Positions 17,621 through 25,916 of a stretch of DNA of 64,000 bases are shown one piece after another. The DNA comes from Pandoraea nosoerga (GTDB lineage: Bacteria; Pseudomonadota; Gammaproteobacteria; Burkholderiales; Burkholderiaceae), in contig NZ_CABPSC010000001.1 in NCBI RefSeq assembly GCF_902459585.1, forward strand, positions 496,001 through 560,000. The letters are read 5' to 3'. The position numbers and the translations under genes were made by a program. Below the pieces are notes generated by a model. The model did no database searches. It was given only the letters and a program-made list of their open reading frames with translations, and was not told the DNA's origin. How positions within the stretch are numbered: the stretch's first letter is position 1; every line of letters begins with the position of its first letter.

Positions 17621-17675
17621 ATTTGGTTGCTAACGCAACATTAGCACACTAGAATTGTTGCGTTAGCAACCAAAT
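17621..17675. promoter_or_regulatory. Symmetric divergent promoter with two MarR operators
   Basis: Perfect 20-bp arms at 17621-17640 and 17656-17675 with 15 bp between. Each arm holds GTTGC-TAAC-GCAAC (or its reverse), itself a dyad. On the plus strand, -35 TTGCTA (17627-17632) lies inside arm 1 and -10 TAGAAT (17650-17655) adjoins arm 2, spacing 17. On the minus strand, TTGCTA (17669-17664) and TGCTAA (17646-17641) also have spacing 17. Binding would shut both promoters. Confidence 0.8.
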
Positions 17676-17778
17676 GCTCGATGACGTTTTTTGTCGATCG
17701 CGTGCTGCGCATCCGCTGTTTCTGCGCTGACACGGGACCCGATGCGCGTGCGCCGAGCAGCCTCATGGGTGTCGCATC

Positions 17779-19473
17779 ATGCATCGACCGGAGACCACGC
17801 CGCGCGCGTCGCTATATCACGCGTACCGCGTCCATCCTCATGCCTTCCCGCGCTGTGCGCCGGAGGACCTGGCCGAAGCGCCGGTAACCGTCGTCGGCGG
17901 CGGGCCCATCGGCATGGTCACGGCGCTCGCGCTCGCCCGCCACGGCGTGCGCTGCGTCGTGTTGCACGCCGAGCAGCAGGTGTCCGAAGGCAGCCGTGCC
18001 ATCGTTTTCACGCGTCGCTCGCAGGAGATCCTGCAGGCCGTCGGCGTGGCCGACGCCGTCGTGGCCAAAGGCCTGCCGTGGACCAGCGGCAATTCGTACT
18101 ACCGCGGCCAGCGCGTGTTTCGCATGGAGTCGCCGGTCGATGAAGACGACCGCTTCGCACCGCTCATCAACCTGCAGCAGAACGTGCTCGAGAGCTATCT
18201 GGCGGATGCCATCGAGCGCGAGCCGCTCGTGGAGATGCGCTGGGGCAACAAGCTCGTGGGCCTGACGCAGCACGACGATCACGTGGCGCTGCGGATCGAC
18301 ACGCCCGAGGGCGAATACGCGCAGCGCACGCGCTGGCTCGTGGCCGCCGACGGCGCACGCTCGACGGTGCGCGGCGCGCTCGGGCTGCGCCTCGAAGGCG
18401 CAAGCTACGAAGGCCGCTTCGTCATTGCGGACATCCGCATCGATCTCGACCTGCCGACGGAGCGGCTCGCCTACTTCGCGCCCGACTGGAACCCCGGCAA
18501 TACGGTGCTGATGCATCGCGAGCCGGACGGCATCTGGCGCGTCGACTATCAGTTGCCCGCGAGCGAAACCTCCGAGCACGCATTGCGGCCGGAGACGATC
18601 CGCGAGCGCATCGACGCGCAACTCGAGATGATGGGGTTTGGCGGCAAGCCGTGGGAGCTCGACTGGTGTTCGGTGTACTCGGCCCGTGCGCTCACACTGC
18701 CCGACTACGTGCATGGTCGTGTGCTGTTCGCGGGCGACGCGGCGCATCTGCTGCCGATCTTCGGCGTGCGCGGAGCGAACACCGGCTTTCAGGACGCCAT
18801 CGACCTGTCGTGGAAACTCGCGGCCGTGGCGAGCGGCGCGGCGCCGGCGCAACTGCTGCGCTCGTACACGCACGACCGCGTGGGCGCCGCGCGCGAGATC
18901 ATCGCCGAAGCCGGCAAAAGCACCCGTTTCATGACGCCACCCACGCACGGCTTTCGCCTGCTGCGCGACGCGGTGCTCGACCTCTCGCTCGATCACGAGT
19001 TCGTGCGGCCGCTGTTTCACTGGCGCACGTCGCGCGCGCACGACTATCGCGACTCGCCGCTCAACAGCCGGGACGACGACAATGCGCGCATGAGCGCCGG
19101 CCCGTGCGCAGGCGCCCCGGCGCCCAACGTGAAGCTCGGCCACGACGACTATCTGTACGACCATCTCGGCGCCGCCTTCCACTTGGTGACGTTCGGTGAC
19201 GCACCGCTCGACGAGGCGCTGCGGCGCGAAATCGCCGACTGGCGCGAGCGCGGCATCCCGGTGACGGCGATCGCCTTCGCGCAGGCCCGCGAGGCGGTCG
19301 CGGGCGCGGACCTCACGCTGCCCGATCCGGGCGGGCGCGCCGCCCGCAAGTACGGTGCAACGGACGGCACTGCCTACCTGTTGCGCCCCGACCATCACAT
19401 CTGCGCACGCTGGCAGCGGCTCGACGCCGCCCGCCTGGGCCGTGCGCTGACGCAGGCGACGGCCCGCGCCTGA
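17779..19473 (+). CDS. FAD-dependent aromatic monooxygenase
   Basis: 564 residues, PHBH-fold class A hydroxylase. The FAD/NAD(P)H motifs are visible: GGGPIG (40-45) after VTVV, ADGARSTVR (the DG motif), and GRVLFAGDAAHLLPIFGVRGANTGFQDA (the GD motif). The C-terminal thioredoxin-like domain (about 430-560) is typical of phenol-, MhpA- and resorcinol-type hydroxylases. About 30 extra residues precede the Rossmann fold. It would hydroxylate a phenolic or polycyclic aromatic compound using NAD(P)H and oxygen. Expression is probably controlled by the divergent MarR protein; a DUF2783 gene and an MFS carrier follow. Confidence 0.9.
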   Translation: MHRPETTPRASLYHAYRVHPHAFPRCAPEDLAEAPVTVVGGGPIGMVTALALARHGVRCVVLHAEQQVSEGSRAIVFTRRSQEILQAVGVADAVVAKGLPWTSGNSYYRGQRVFRMESPVDEDDRFAPLINLQQNVLESYLADAIEREPLVEMRWGNKLVGLTQHDDHVALRIDTPEGEYAQRTRWLVAADGARSTVRGALGLRLEGASYEGRFVIADIRIDLDLPTERLAYFAPDWNPGNTVLMHREPDGIWRVDYQLPASETSEHALRPETIRERIDAQLEMMGFGGKPWELDWCSVYSARALTLPDYVHGRVLFAGDAAHLLPIFGVRGANTGFQDAIDLSWKLAAVASGAAPAQLLRSYTHDRVGAAREIIAEAGKSTRFMTPPTHGFRLLRDAVLDLSLDHEFVRPLFHWRTSRAHDYRDSPLNSRDDDNARMSAGPCAGAPAPNVKLGHDDYLYDHLGAAFHLVTFGDAPLDEALRREIADWRERGIPVTAIAFAQAREAVAGADLTLPDPGGRAARKYGATDGTAYLLRPDHHICARWQRLDAARLGRALTQATARA

Positions 19474-19502
19474 ATCGCCTGCACGCCGAAGGAAGCACCG
19501 CC

Positions 19503-19697
19503 ATGACAAACGCACAAACCGCCATTGCCGGACTCGAGGAGATTTACGACGCCCTCGCGCTGGCCATCGACGACGCTCCCGCAGACGAACGCGAGTTGCG
19601 GCTCGCGAAGGTCGCACTGCTGCTCGCGCATGAGATCGACGATCCGCAACGCGTGATCGATCTCATCGGGCAGGCGTCGCGCCGGCAGCCCGCCTGA
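19503..19697 (+). CDS. DUF2783 small protein
   Basis: 64 residues, acidic and helical, with no signal or membrane segment. The pattern GLEEIYDALALAIDDAPADERELRLAKVALLLA matches the DUF2783 family, whose genes are repeatedly found just after FAD monooxygenases of the type upstream. It begins 29 bases after the hydroxylase stop and has GGAAG as ribosome site. The fixed gene order suggests an accessory or stabilising partner of the hydroxylase, but no function is established. Confidence 0.75.
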   Translation: MTNAQTAIAGLEEIYDALALAIDDAPADERELRLAKVALLLAHEIDDPQRVIDLIGQASRRQPA

Positions 19698-19839
19698 AGT
19701 CCCCACAGCCCACCGCACATCGCCCTGAACCGTTCCGTACCTTTCGTGCCTTGACTTCCGGCGCCCGCCCCCGATGGCGGGCCCACTTCATAACACCGCC
19801 ATCCAGACAAGGCGGGGAGCGTTGGAGAAGACACCCATC

Positions 19840-21273
19840 ATGAGCCATATCACGTCCGCCGCGTCCGCGCAGGCGATCGCCCCCACCCCTTGCGCTCTCG
19901 CGAACCCTGCCGAGCCCTCCGAGGCAACGCGCGCGCTGTCCGACCCGGCCAGCGAGATCGCGCAGCGCCAGGTCGTGCGCAAGATCTCGCGTCGCCTGCT
20001 CGGCTTTCTGTTCGTGCTGTTCCTGTTCTCGTTCCTCGATCGCATCAACGTCGGCTTTGCCGCGCTGACGATGAGCCGGGACCTGGGCCTCACGAGCACG
20101 ATGTTCGGCATGGCCTCGAGCGTGTTCTATCTCACGTATGTGCTGTGCGGCGTGCCAAGCAACCTGATGCTGGTGAAGTTCGGCGCGCGCCGCTGGATCG
20201 GCGCCATCCTGGTCGCCTGGGGGCTGGCGTCGAGCGCCACGATGTTCGCGCACGACGCCACGAGCCTCTATCTCATTCGCGCCGTCGTCGGCATCACCGA
20301 AGCCGGCTTTCTCCCCGGCATGCTGCTCTACATGGGCGACTGGTTCCCGAGCACCGCGCGCGCGCGCGCCAATGCGTGGTTCATGATCGCGATGCCGGTA
20401 ACGTCTGCGCTCGGCGCCGCGGCGTCGGGCTATCTGCTGCGGCTCGACGGCGTAGCCGGACTCGCCGGCTGGCAATGGCTGTTCGTGCTCGAAGGCCTGC
20501 CGACCGTGTTGCTCGGTCTGGTGACGTGGTGGTATCTCGACGACAAGCCCGCCGACGCGCGCTGGCTGAGCGCCGCCGAAAAGCAGACGCTGCTGGCAAT
20601 GATCGCCCGCGACCGCATGGGCGCGGCCGCCCGGCTCGCACCGCGCGCGAACGCCGCCGATCAGCGCATGTGGCGCGCAATGCTCGCGCCGAGCGTGGCG
20701 AAATTCGCGCTCGGCTATTTCTGCCTCGTCAATACGCTTTCGCTCGCATCGTTGTGGATTCCGCAGATCGTGAAGAGCTTCGGCACGACGAGCAGCAACG
20801 TAACGATCGGCCTGCTCGCCGCCATCCCGTCCGTATGCACGATCGCCGGCATGATCTGGTGGGGCCGCCGCTCCGACCGTCTGCAGGAGCGCCGCTGGCA
20901 CCTCGTGCTGCCAATGCTGTTCTCCGCCGCCGGCTGGGGGGTGACGTGCTTCGCGCCGGAGCCGTCGTGGCGCCTGGCCGGTGTGGCCATGGCCTCGACC
21001 GGCGCCTACACCGCGATGGCCATCTTCTGGACGGTGCCCGAGCGCACGCTCGCGCCGCACACGCGCGCCCTGGGCCTCGCGGTGATCAACGCGGTGGGCA
21101 ATCTCGGCTCGGCGCTCAGCCCGATCGTGGTGGGCGCGCTGCGCGACTGGACGCATTCGTTTACCGCCGGGCTGATGTTTGCCGCCGCGAGTCTGCTCGC
21201 GGGCGTTGCGGTATTGTGGTTCGCGCCGCTGGGGCAACACCGCGACGATGGAACGCGCTCGCGGCATGCGTGA
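19840..21273 (+). CDS. MFS metabolite/H+ symporter (phthalate-permease/ACS type)
   Basis: 477 residues from the ATG at 19840 (GGAGAAG upstream). About twelve membrane segments; LFSFLDRINVGFAALTMSRDLGLTSTMFGMASSVFYLTYVLCGVPSNLMLVKFGARRW is the signature of the anion:cation symporter group of the major facilitator superfamily. An N-terminal cytoplasmic extension of about 60 residues is present. It likely imports an organic acid, such as the aromatic substrate or a product of the monooxygenase upstream, but it starts 143 bases after DUF2783 and may have its own promoter. Confidence 0.88.
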   Translation: MSHITSAASAQAIAPTPCALANPAEPSEATRALSDPASEIAQRQVVRKISRRLLGFLFVLFLFSFLDRINVGFAALTMSRDLGLTSTMFGMASSVFYLTYVLCGVPSNLMLVKFGARRWIGAILVAWGLASSATMFAHDATSLYLIRAVVGITEAGFLPGMLLYMGDWFPSTARARANAWFMIAMPVTSALGAAASGYLLRLDGVAGLAGWQWLFVLEGLPTVLLGLVTWWYLDDKPADARWLSAAEKQTLLAMIARDRMGAAARLAPRANAADQRMWRAMLAPSVAKFALGYFCLVNTLSLASLWIPQIVKSFGTTSSNVTIGLLAAIPSVCTIAGMIWWGRRSDRLQERRWHLVLPMLFSAAGWGVTCFAPEPSWRLAGVAMASTGAYTAMAIFWTVPERTLAPHTRALGLAVINAVGNLGSALSPIVVGALRDWTHSFTAGLMFAAASLLAGVAVLWFAPLGQHRDDGTRSRHA

Positions 21274-21341
21274 GGATCCGGGCCATAATGCGGTACCGTA
21301 TCGCCTGATCTCGCAACGTTTCGCGTTCAAGGAGCCTCGCC

Positions 21342-22130
21342 ATGCCTGTCACAACGCCGGTGGCCGCCCAGGGCCCCACGCTCGTCGTCCTGATCGACGC
21401 CGATAACGCCGCACCCGCCATCGTCGAAGGGCTGCTGACCGAAGTGGCGAAGTACGGCGTGGCGAGCGTGAAACGCATCTACGGCGACTGGACCAAGCCC
21501 AATCTCGACGGATGGAAGAAGTGCCTGCTCGAATACTCGATCCAGCCGATTCAGCAGTTCCGCTACACCGTCGGCAAGAACGCCACCGACAGCGCCATGA
21601 TCATCGACGCGATGGATCTGCTCTACACCGGGCGCTTCGACGGCTTCTGTCTCGTGTCCAGCGACAGCGACTTCACGCGTCTGGCCTCGCGCATCCGCGA
21701 GCAGGGATTGATCGTGTACGGCTTCGGCGAGCGCAAGACGCCGCAGCCGTTCGTCACGGCCTGCGACAAGTTCATCTACACCGAACTGCTGCGCCAGGAG
21801 GACGAACCGGACGACGACGAAGCGCCGACGCCGCGCAAGCGCCGCAGTGCCTCCGAGCTCAAGCGCGATGCGCGGCTGGTGCGCCTGCTGCGCAATGCCG
21901 TGAACGGCGTGTCCGACGAGGACGGCTGGGCGAGTCTCGGCGCGATCGGCAGCCACATCGCGAAGCAGGCGCCGGATTTCGATGCGCGCAACTACGGCTT
22001 CGGCAAGCTAAGCGATCTGGTCGCCACCATCGGCCTGTTCGACGTGGAGCAACGCTCGGGGAGCGGGGGCAACAAGGGCATCTGGGTGCGACTCAAGCCG
22101 CGTCGCGGCGCGGCCAAGCGCGGCGAGTGA
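21342..22130 (+). CDS. NYN-domain/OST-HTH (LOTUS) putative ribonuclease
   Basis: 262 residues. The N-terminal NYN (PIN-like) nuclease domain has the acidic residues VVLIDADNA (Asp19, Asp21), a central NATDSAMIIDAMDLL and LVSSDSDFTRLASRIRE, consistent with a metal-dependent RNase. A basic linker (PRKRRSASELKRD) joins it to an OST-HTH/LOTUS domain (about 170-250) ending GNKGIWVRLK. Domain pairs like this are known in bacteria and in eukaryotic germ-line RNA proteins such as MARF1. It is transcribed towards tRNA-Val. A strong AAGGAG site precedes the start. Confidence 0.88.
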   Translation: MPVTTPVAAQGPTLVVLIDADNAAPAIVEGLLTEVAKYGVASVKRIYGDWTKPNLDGWKKCLLEYSIQPIQQFRYTVGKNATDSAMIIDAMDLLYTGRFDGFCLVSSDSDFTRLASRIREQGLIVYGFGERKTPQPFVTACDKFIYTELLRQEDEPDDDEAPTPRKRRSASELKRDARLVRLLRNAVNGVSDEDGWASLGAIGSHIAKQAPDFDARNYGFGKLSDLVATIGLFDVEQRSGSGGNKGIWVRLKPRRGAAKRGE

Positions 22131-22170
22131 CGCCGCCGAAGACTTTTTTCCGGATTTTCGCGCGAAAGAC

Positions 22171-22199
22171 TTGCCAGCTCCGAAAATTGACCCTATACT
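22171..22199 (+). promoter_or_regulatory. Promoter of tRNA-Val
   Basis: TTGCCA (22171-22176), 17-bp spacer, TATACT (22194-22199). Transcription would start near 22206, a few bases before the tRNA. Confidence 0.75.
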
Positions 22200-22211
22200 C
22201 GCGGTCTTTCT

Positions 22212-22288
22212 AGGCTCGTAGCTCAGCTGGTTAGAGCACCACCTTGACATGGTGGGGGTCGTTGGTTCGAGTCCAATCGAGCCTACCA
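22212..22288 (+). tRNA. tRNA-Val (anticodon GAC)
   Basis: 77 bases with an encoded CCA end (22286-22288). The acceptor stem AGGCTCG pairs with CGAGCCT, the D arm is GCTC/GAGC, the anticodon stem CCACC/GGTGG flanks the loop TTGACAT with GAC, and the T arm carries TTCGAGT. A promoter lies directly upstream and a terminator directly downstream, so it is a single-gene transcript. Confidence 0.97.
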
Positions 22289-22698
22289 ACGAATCAAGAC
22301 ACAAGGCGTTGCGCGTTTTCGCGTGACGCCTTTTGTTTTTTCGGTGCCCGCTTTCGTGTGCATTGTCGTGCGCTTTGCGTGGGCTTCGGTCACGCACGCG
22401 TCGCCCGCCTGTCGATGAATGGCGCCCCCTCTGGCGACACCTCCGGCGACATCCGGCGGGACGGCGGCGCGGGGGCCCGTCCACCGGCGTTACAAAACGA
22501 CACACACCCGACAAACTCGTAGCACCTGTCGTGCGTCGCAGCCCATACACTGGCAACAACGATTCGACGACACGCGCACCAGCACTGGCAAACACCGCCG
22601 TGTGCGCCCATCGCGCCGAATCACCGGCATCACTATTGCCTGCACGCGCGGCGTTTTCGCCACCGAAGCCTCGAGCGTCGCGCGCAACGGAGGACATC
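22289..22698. other. 410-base spacer between tRNA-Val and the PXPV gene
   Basis: Apart from the tRNA terminator I see no coding or structured element. A TACACT hexamer at 22546-22551 might be a -10 element for the downstream gene, but no good -35 accompanies it. Confidence 0.5.
22301..22341 (+). terminator. Rho-independent terminator after tRNA-Val
   Basis: Stem ACAAGGCGT with ACGCC-TTTTGT, inner GCG/CGC pairs and a TTTT loop, followed by TTTTGTTTTTT. Confidence 0.85.
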
Positions 22699-22995
22699 AT
22701 GAAACGCATTCTCGTCATCGCGGCACTCGGCGCCGCCGCCGCACTCGCCTCGGGCGCCGCTTCGGCGCATGTCGACGTGGGCCTCTATCTCGGCGTGCCG
22801 GCACCGGTCGTCTCGGCGCCGCCCGTGTACGTCGCACCGCAACCGGTATACGTGCAGCCTCGACCGGTCTACGTGGCGCCGCGCCCGGTCGTGTACTACG
22901 GTCGCGACCGGTGGGATGACTGGCGCGAGCGCCGCTGGGAAGACCGTCACGATCGCGGCTGGCATCGCGGCTGGCGTCGGGACCGCGACGACTGA
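22699..22995 (+). CDS. Small exported PXPV-repeat protein
   Basis: 98 residues from the ATG at 22699 (GGAGGA site). A signal peptide ends at ASA-HVDVG. The mature part begins with a short strand-rich stretch, then three PxPV-type repeats (PQPVYV, PRPVYVAPRPVVYY), and ends in a highly charged Arg/Asp/Trp tail (RDRWDDWRERRWEDRHDRGWHRGWRR). This matches the PXPV-repeat family, small envelope proteins of Burkholderiales with no known function. A terminator follows 21 bases after the stop. Confidence 0.85.
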   Translation: MKRILVIAALGAAAALASGAASAHVDVGLYLGVPAPVVSAPPVYVAPQPVYVQPRPVYVAPRPVVYYGRDRWDDWRERRWEDRHDRGWHRGWRRDRDD

Positions 22996-23016
22996 TCGCT
23001 CATGAAGGACGAAGCG

Positions 23017-23044
23017 GCCCGCCGGTGGCGTCGGCGGGCTTTTT
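23017..23044 (+). terminator. Rho-independent terminator after the PXPV gene
   Basis: GCCCGCCG / CGGCGGGC stem (8 bp), 7-base loop, then TTTTT. Confidence 0.9.
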
Positions 23045-23172
23045 AAGCGGGAAGCGGCCTTGTCGCTTTCCGCGTTCTTTTATCCGGCCCCCTTGCCGGT
23101 ACGCGGCCATCTGCGCGCCCTCTTGCGTCCCTTGCGCCCACTCTTCGCCCCCCTCTTGCGCCCCTCCAGCGC

Positions 23173-24066
23173 TCACACCACAGGCACGTCTCGCAGCTCC
23201 CGCTTCATCCACTCCACGAACGCGCGCGTGCGCGAAGGCAGCAGCCGCGCATGCGGATACACGATGTTCACGGGCCGGGCCGGGCCTTCGTAATCCTTGA
23301 GCACGCGCACGAGCCGCCCGTCGGCCACCGGCGCGGCCACCTGATACGACAGAAAGCAGCCGTAGCCCATGCCGGCAAGACACGCCTCTACGGCGGTCAG
23401 TCCGTGATTGATCTCCAGGTTGCCGTCGACCGGCACGACGAACTCGCGCCCCGCCTCCCAGAATCGCCACTGCCCGTAGCCGCCGCCATGCGAGCGAATG
23501 CAGTTCTTGCCGATCAGCTCGCGCGGATGCGCGACAACGCCCTGCTCGGCCAGACAGGCGGGGCTCGCGACCACAACGCGTCGAATGGCGCCGATGCCCT
23601 GCGCGACGAGCGTGGAATCGTCCAGCGGCGAGATGCGGATGCCGACGTCGATGCCCTCCTCCCACAGATTGACCACGCGATCGTTGAGCAGCAACCGGCA
23701 TTTGACCGCCGGGTACGCGCGCAGGAACCGGTGCAGTGCGGGCGCCACATGCAACTGGCCGAAGAGCACCGGCGCGGTGACCACGAGCGTGCCGCTCGGC
23801 GCTTCGTGCCGTGCGGCGAGCCGCGCCTCGGCTTCGTGCAGTTCGCTCAGGATCTGCCGGCAGGTGTCCAGATAGGTGCGCCCTTCTTCGGTGAGCGCGA
23901 TACGGCGCGTGGTCCGATTGAGCAGTCGCACGTCGAGCGACGCCTCGAGCGCCGCGAGCGTGCGCACCACCGCGGGCAGCGAAGCACCCAGCACGCGCGC
24001 CGCCGCACTCAGGCTGCCCTGATCGACGATGGCGACGAATGTCTGCATTGCACGAAGTTTGTCCAT
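23173..24066 (-). CDS. LysR-family regulator divergent from GST
   Basis: 297 residues from the ATG at 24066 (MDKLRAMQTFVAIVDQGSLS), with an N-terminal winged helix-turn-helix and the CrgA-like effector domain (GTLVVTAPVLFGQLHVAP, GIDVGIRISPLDDSTLVAQGIG). The upstream ATG at 24102 is less usual for the family. It faces the glutathione S-transferase/flavoprotein pair, and a T-N11-A dyad lies 12 bases upstream of its start. It probably senses an electrophile or its conjugate. Confidence 0.92.
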   Translation of the reverse strand: MDKLRAMQTFVAIVDQGSLSAAARVLGASLPAVVRTLAALEASLDVRLLNRTTRRIALTEEGRTYLDTCRQILSELHEAEARLAARHEAPSGTLVVTAPVLFGQLHVAPALHRFLRAYPAVKCRLLLNDRVVNLWEEGIDVGIRISPLDDSTLVAQGIGAIRRVVVASPACLAEQGVVAHPRELIGKNCIRSHGGGYGQWRFWEAGREFVVPVDGNLEINHGLTAVEACLAGMGYGCFLSYQVAAPVADGRLVRVLKDYEGPARPVNIVYPHARLLPSRTRAFVEWMKRELRDVPVV

Positions 24067-24078
24067 GCCGCGCATCAT

Positions 24079-24097
24079 TACTCCGAATATTGGAGTA
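24079..24097. promoter_or_regulatory. LysR-type T-N11-A site
   Basis: TACTCC-GAATATT-GGAGTA: 6-bp perfect arms. T24082-N11-A24094 within CTCC...GGAG fits the LysR box. It lies between the LysR gene and the divergent GST gene, next to the LysR start, as expected for autoregulation. Confidence 0.6.
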
Positions 24098-24208
24098 GTC
24101 AAATCAACTTTCCCGTATTTATCCGTAAAACGGCGAGATGGAGAATGGGCTCATCCGCCGCCGGCCCCGTCGTCCGGCTCGCGGCAAGTTCACTATCGGA
24201 GACGCGCC

Positions 24209-24907
24209 ATGAACCAGTCCGCCCAAACCGCAACACCCCACGCCACCGCCCCCGCCCGCCCAGCGCGGCCCATCCGCCTGTATCGCCACGCGCTGTCGGG
24301 ACACTGCCATCGCGTCGAGTGGATGCTGCATCTGCTCGATCTGCCGTATGAGACGGTGGACATCGATTTCGCCACAGGCGAGCACAAGCAGCCGGCGTAT
24401 CTCGCCATCAATCCGTTCGGACAGGTGCCTGCGATCGATGACGACGGCGTGGTGCTCGCCGACTCGAACGCCATCCTCGTCTATCTCGCGAGCCGTTATG
24501 ACGCGAGCGGCACGTGGTTGCCGCGCGATCCGCTTGGCGCCGCAAAGGTGCAGCGCTGGCTGTCGGTGGCCGCGGGCGATCTGGCGTTCGGCCCGGCGGC
24601 GGCACGCGTCGTCGTGCTGTTCAGGCGCGACGTGGACACCACGGCGATGCACGAACGCGCGACGTTGCTGCTCACGCGCATGCAGGCCCATCTGGCGTCG
24701 CCGGGCGCGCCGCGCTTTCTCGCGGGCGACACCCCGACGATCGCCGACGTGGCCTGCTACGCCTATCTCGCGCACGCACCGGAGGGCAACGTCTCGCTCG
24801 AGCCGTACCCGGCCGTGCGCGCATGGCTCGATCGCGTGGCGAGCCTGCCGCGCTTCCTGCCGATGGCGTCGTCGCCGTGCGGCCTGAACGCCGGCAAGGC
24901 CGCGTGA
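24209..24907 (+). CDS. Glutathione S-transferase
   Basis: 232 residues from the ATG at 24209. N-terminal thioredoxin-fold domain IRLYRHALSGHCHRVEWMLHLLDLPYETVDIDFATGEHKQPAYLAINPFGQVPAIDDDGVVLADSNAILVYL with the glutathione-binding cis-Pro (QVPAI) and Asp-Ser (DSNA) motifs; the C-terminal helical domain has the N-capping box AGDTPTIADV. The N-terminal 18 residues are Ala/Pro/Thr-rich and outside the fold. It probably conjugates electrophiles. Seven bases separate it from the flavoprotein gene downstream, so both are one operon under the divergent LysR. Confidence 0.92.
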   Translation: MNQSAQTATPHATAPARPARPIRLYRHALSGHCHRVEWMLHLLDLPYETVDIDFATGEHKQPAYLAINPFGQVPAIDDDGVVLADSNAILVYLASRYDASGTWLPRDPLGAAKVQRWLSVAAGDLAFGPAAARVVVLFRRDVDTTAMHERATLLLTRMQAHLASPGAPRFLAGDTPTIADVACYAYLAHAPEGNVSLEPYPAVRAWLDRVASLPRFLPMASSPCGLNAGKAA

Positions 24908-24914
24908 GGCCATC

Positions 24915-25916
24915 ATGACCGTCCCCGCCTCTCGCCCTGGAGCCGTGGCCGACGCCTGCGCCGCCCCGCCGCTGTCGCCATTCCATGCCGGCGAACTCGC
25001 CGTGCAGCAACGCGCGGGCTCGCTCGACGCCATGGCCGAACTCGGCACGCGCGTGATCCGCACCGCGATGCCCGATCAGCACCGCACGTTCTTCGCGCAA
25101 CTGCCGTTTCTGATCGTCGGCGCGCTCGACGCGCACGGCCAGCCGTGGGCCACGCTCGTGAGCGGCGCGCCAGGTTTCGCCCACTCGCCCGATCCGACGG
25201 TGCTGCGCGTGAACGCACTGCCACCCGCGACCGATCCGCTGCACGGCGCCCTCACGGCCGGCGCCTGCGTTGGCATGCTGGGGCTCGAGCCTTCCACGCG
25301 GCGTCGCAATCGCGTCAACGGGCGAATCGTCGAGGCGGATGCCGAGGGCTTCGCCATTCGGGTGGCGCAGAGTTTCGGCAACTGTCCGCAATACATCCGC
25401 AAGCGCGATATCACCTCCGAGCAGCACGAGATGCCACCACGGGCCGAGCCGCCGCAGAGTGCGCTCGACGACGACGCGCAATGGCAAATCGCAAGCAGCG
25501 ATACGTTCTTCATCGCGACGCACTACGCCGGCGAAGGCGCGAGCGAGCGCAGCGCCGGCACGGACGTCTCGCATCGCGGCGGCAAGCCCGGCTTCGTGCG
25601 GGTGGACGACGCGAACACGCTCGTGTGGCCCGACTTTCGCGGCAACGCGTACTTCAACACGCTCGGCAATCTGCATGCGAATCCTCGCGCCGGCCTCGTC
25701 TTCGTCGACTTCGCCACGGGCGACTTCCTGCATGTGGCGGGCGACGCGCAAATTCTCTGGCAAGACGAATCGCAAAGCGGCTTCGCCGGTGCGCAGCGGC
25801 TCGTGAGGCTGCACGTGCGCGAAGCGCGACGCGTGCGCGGTGCGCTGCCCGCCGCGTGGCGCGACGGCGAAGCGTCGCCCACGCTCGAGCGCACCGGCAT
25901 GTGGCCGGGCGCCTGA
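24915..25916 (+). CDS. Pyridoxamine-5'-phosphate-oxidase-fold flavoprotein
   Basis: 333 residues. Two split-barrel FMN-binding halves: FLIVGALDAHGQPWATLVSG and, in the second half, AYFNTLGNLHANPRAGLVFVDFATGDFLHVAGDAQI. Between them lies SFGNCPQYIRKRD, a motif common in this family and often involved in FMN or F420 binding. About 50 N-terminal residues (SPFHAGELAVQQRAG) belong to the usual family extension. Such proteins are annotated as PNPOx-family, FAD/FMN oxidoreductases that reduce or sequester toxic compounds. It is cotranscribed with the GST gene, which suggests detoxification. Confidence 0.85.
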   Translation: MTVPASRPGAVADACAAPPLSPFHAGELAVQQRAGSLDAMAELGTRVIRTAMPDQHRTFFAQLPFLIVGALDAHGQPWATLVSGAPGFAHSPDPTVLRVNALPPATDPLHGALTAGACVGMLGLEPSTRRRNRVNGRIVEADAEGFAIRVAQSFGNCPQYIRKRDITSEQHEMPPRAEPPQSALDDDAQWQIASSDTFFIATHYAGEGASERSAGTDVSHRGGKPGFVRVDDANTLVWPDFRGNAYFNTLGNLHANPRAGLVFVDFATGDFLHVAGDAQILWQDESQSGFAGAQRLVRLHVREARRVRGALPAAWRDGEASPTLERTGMWPGA

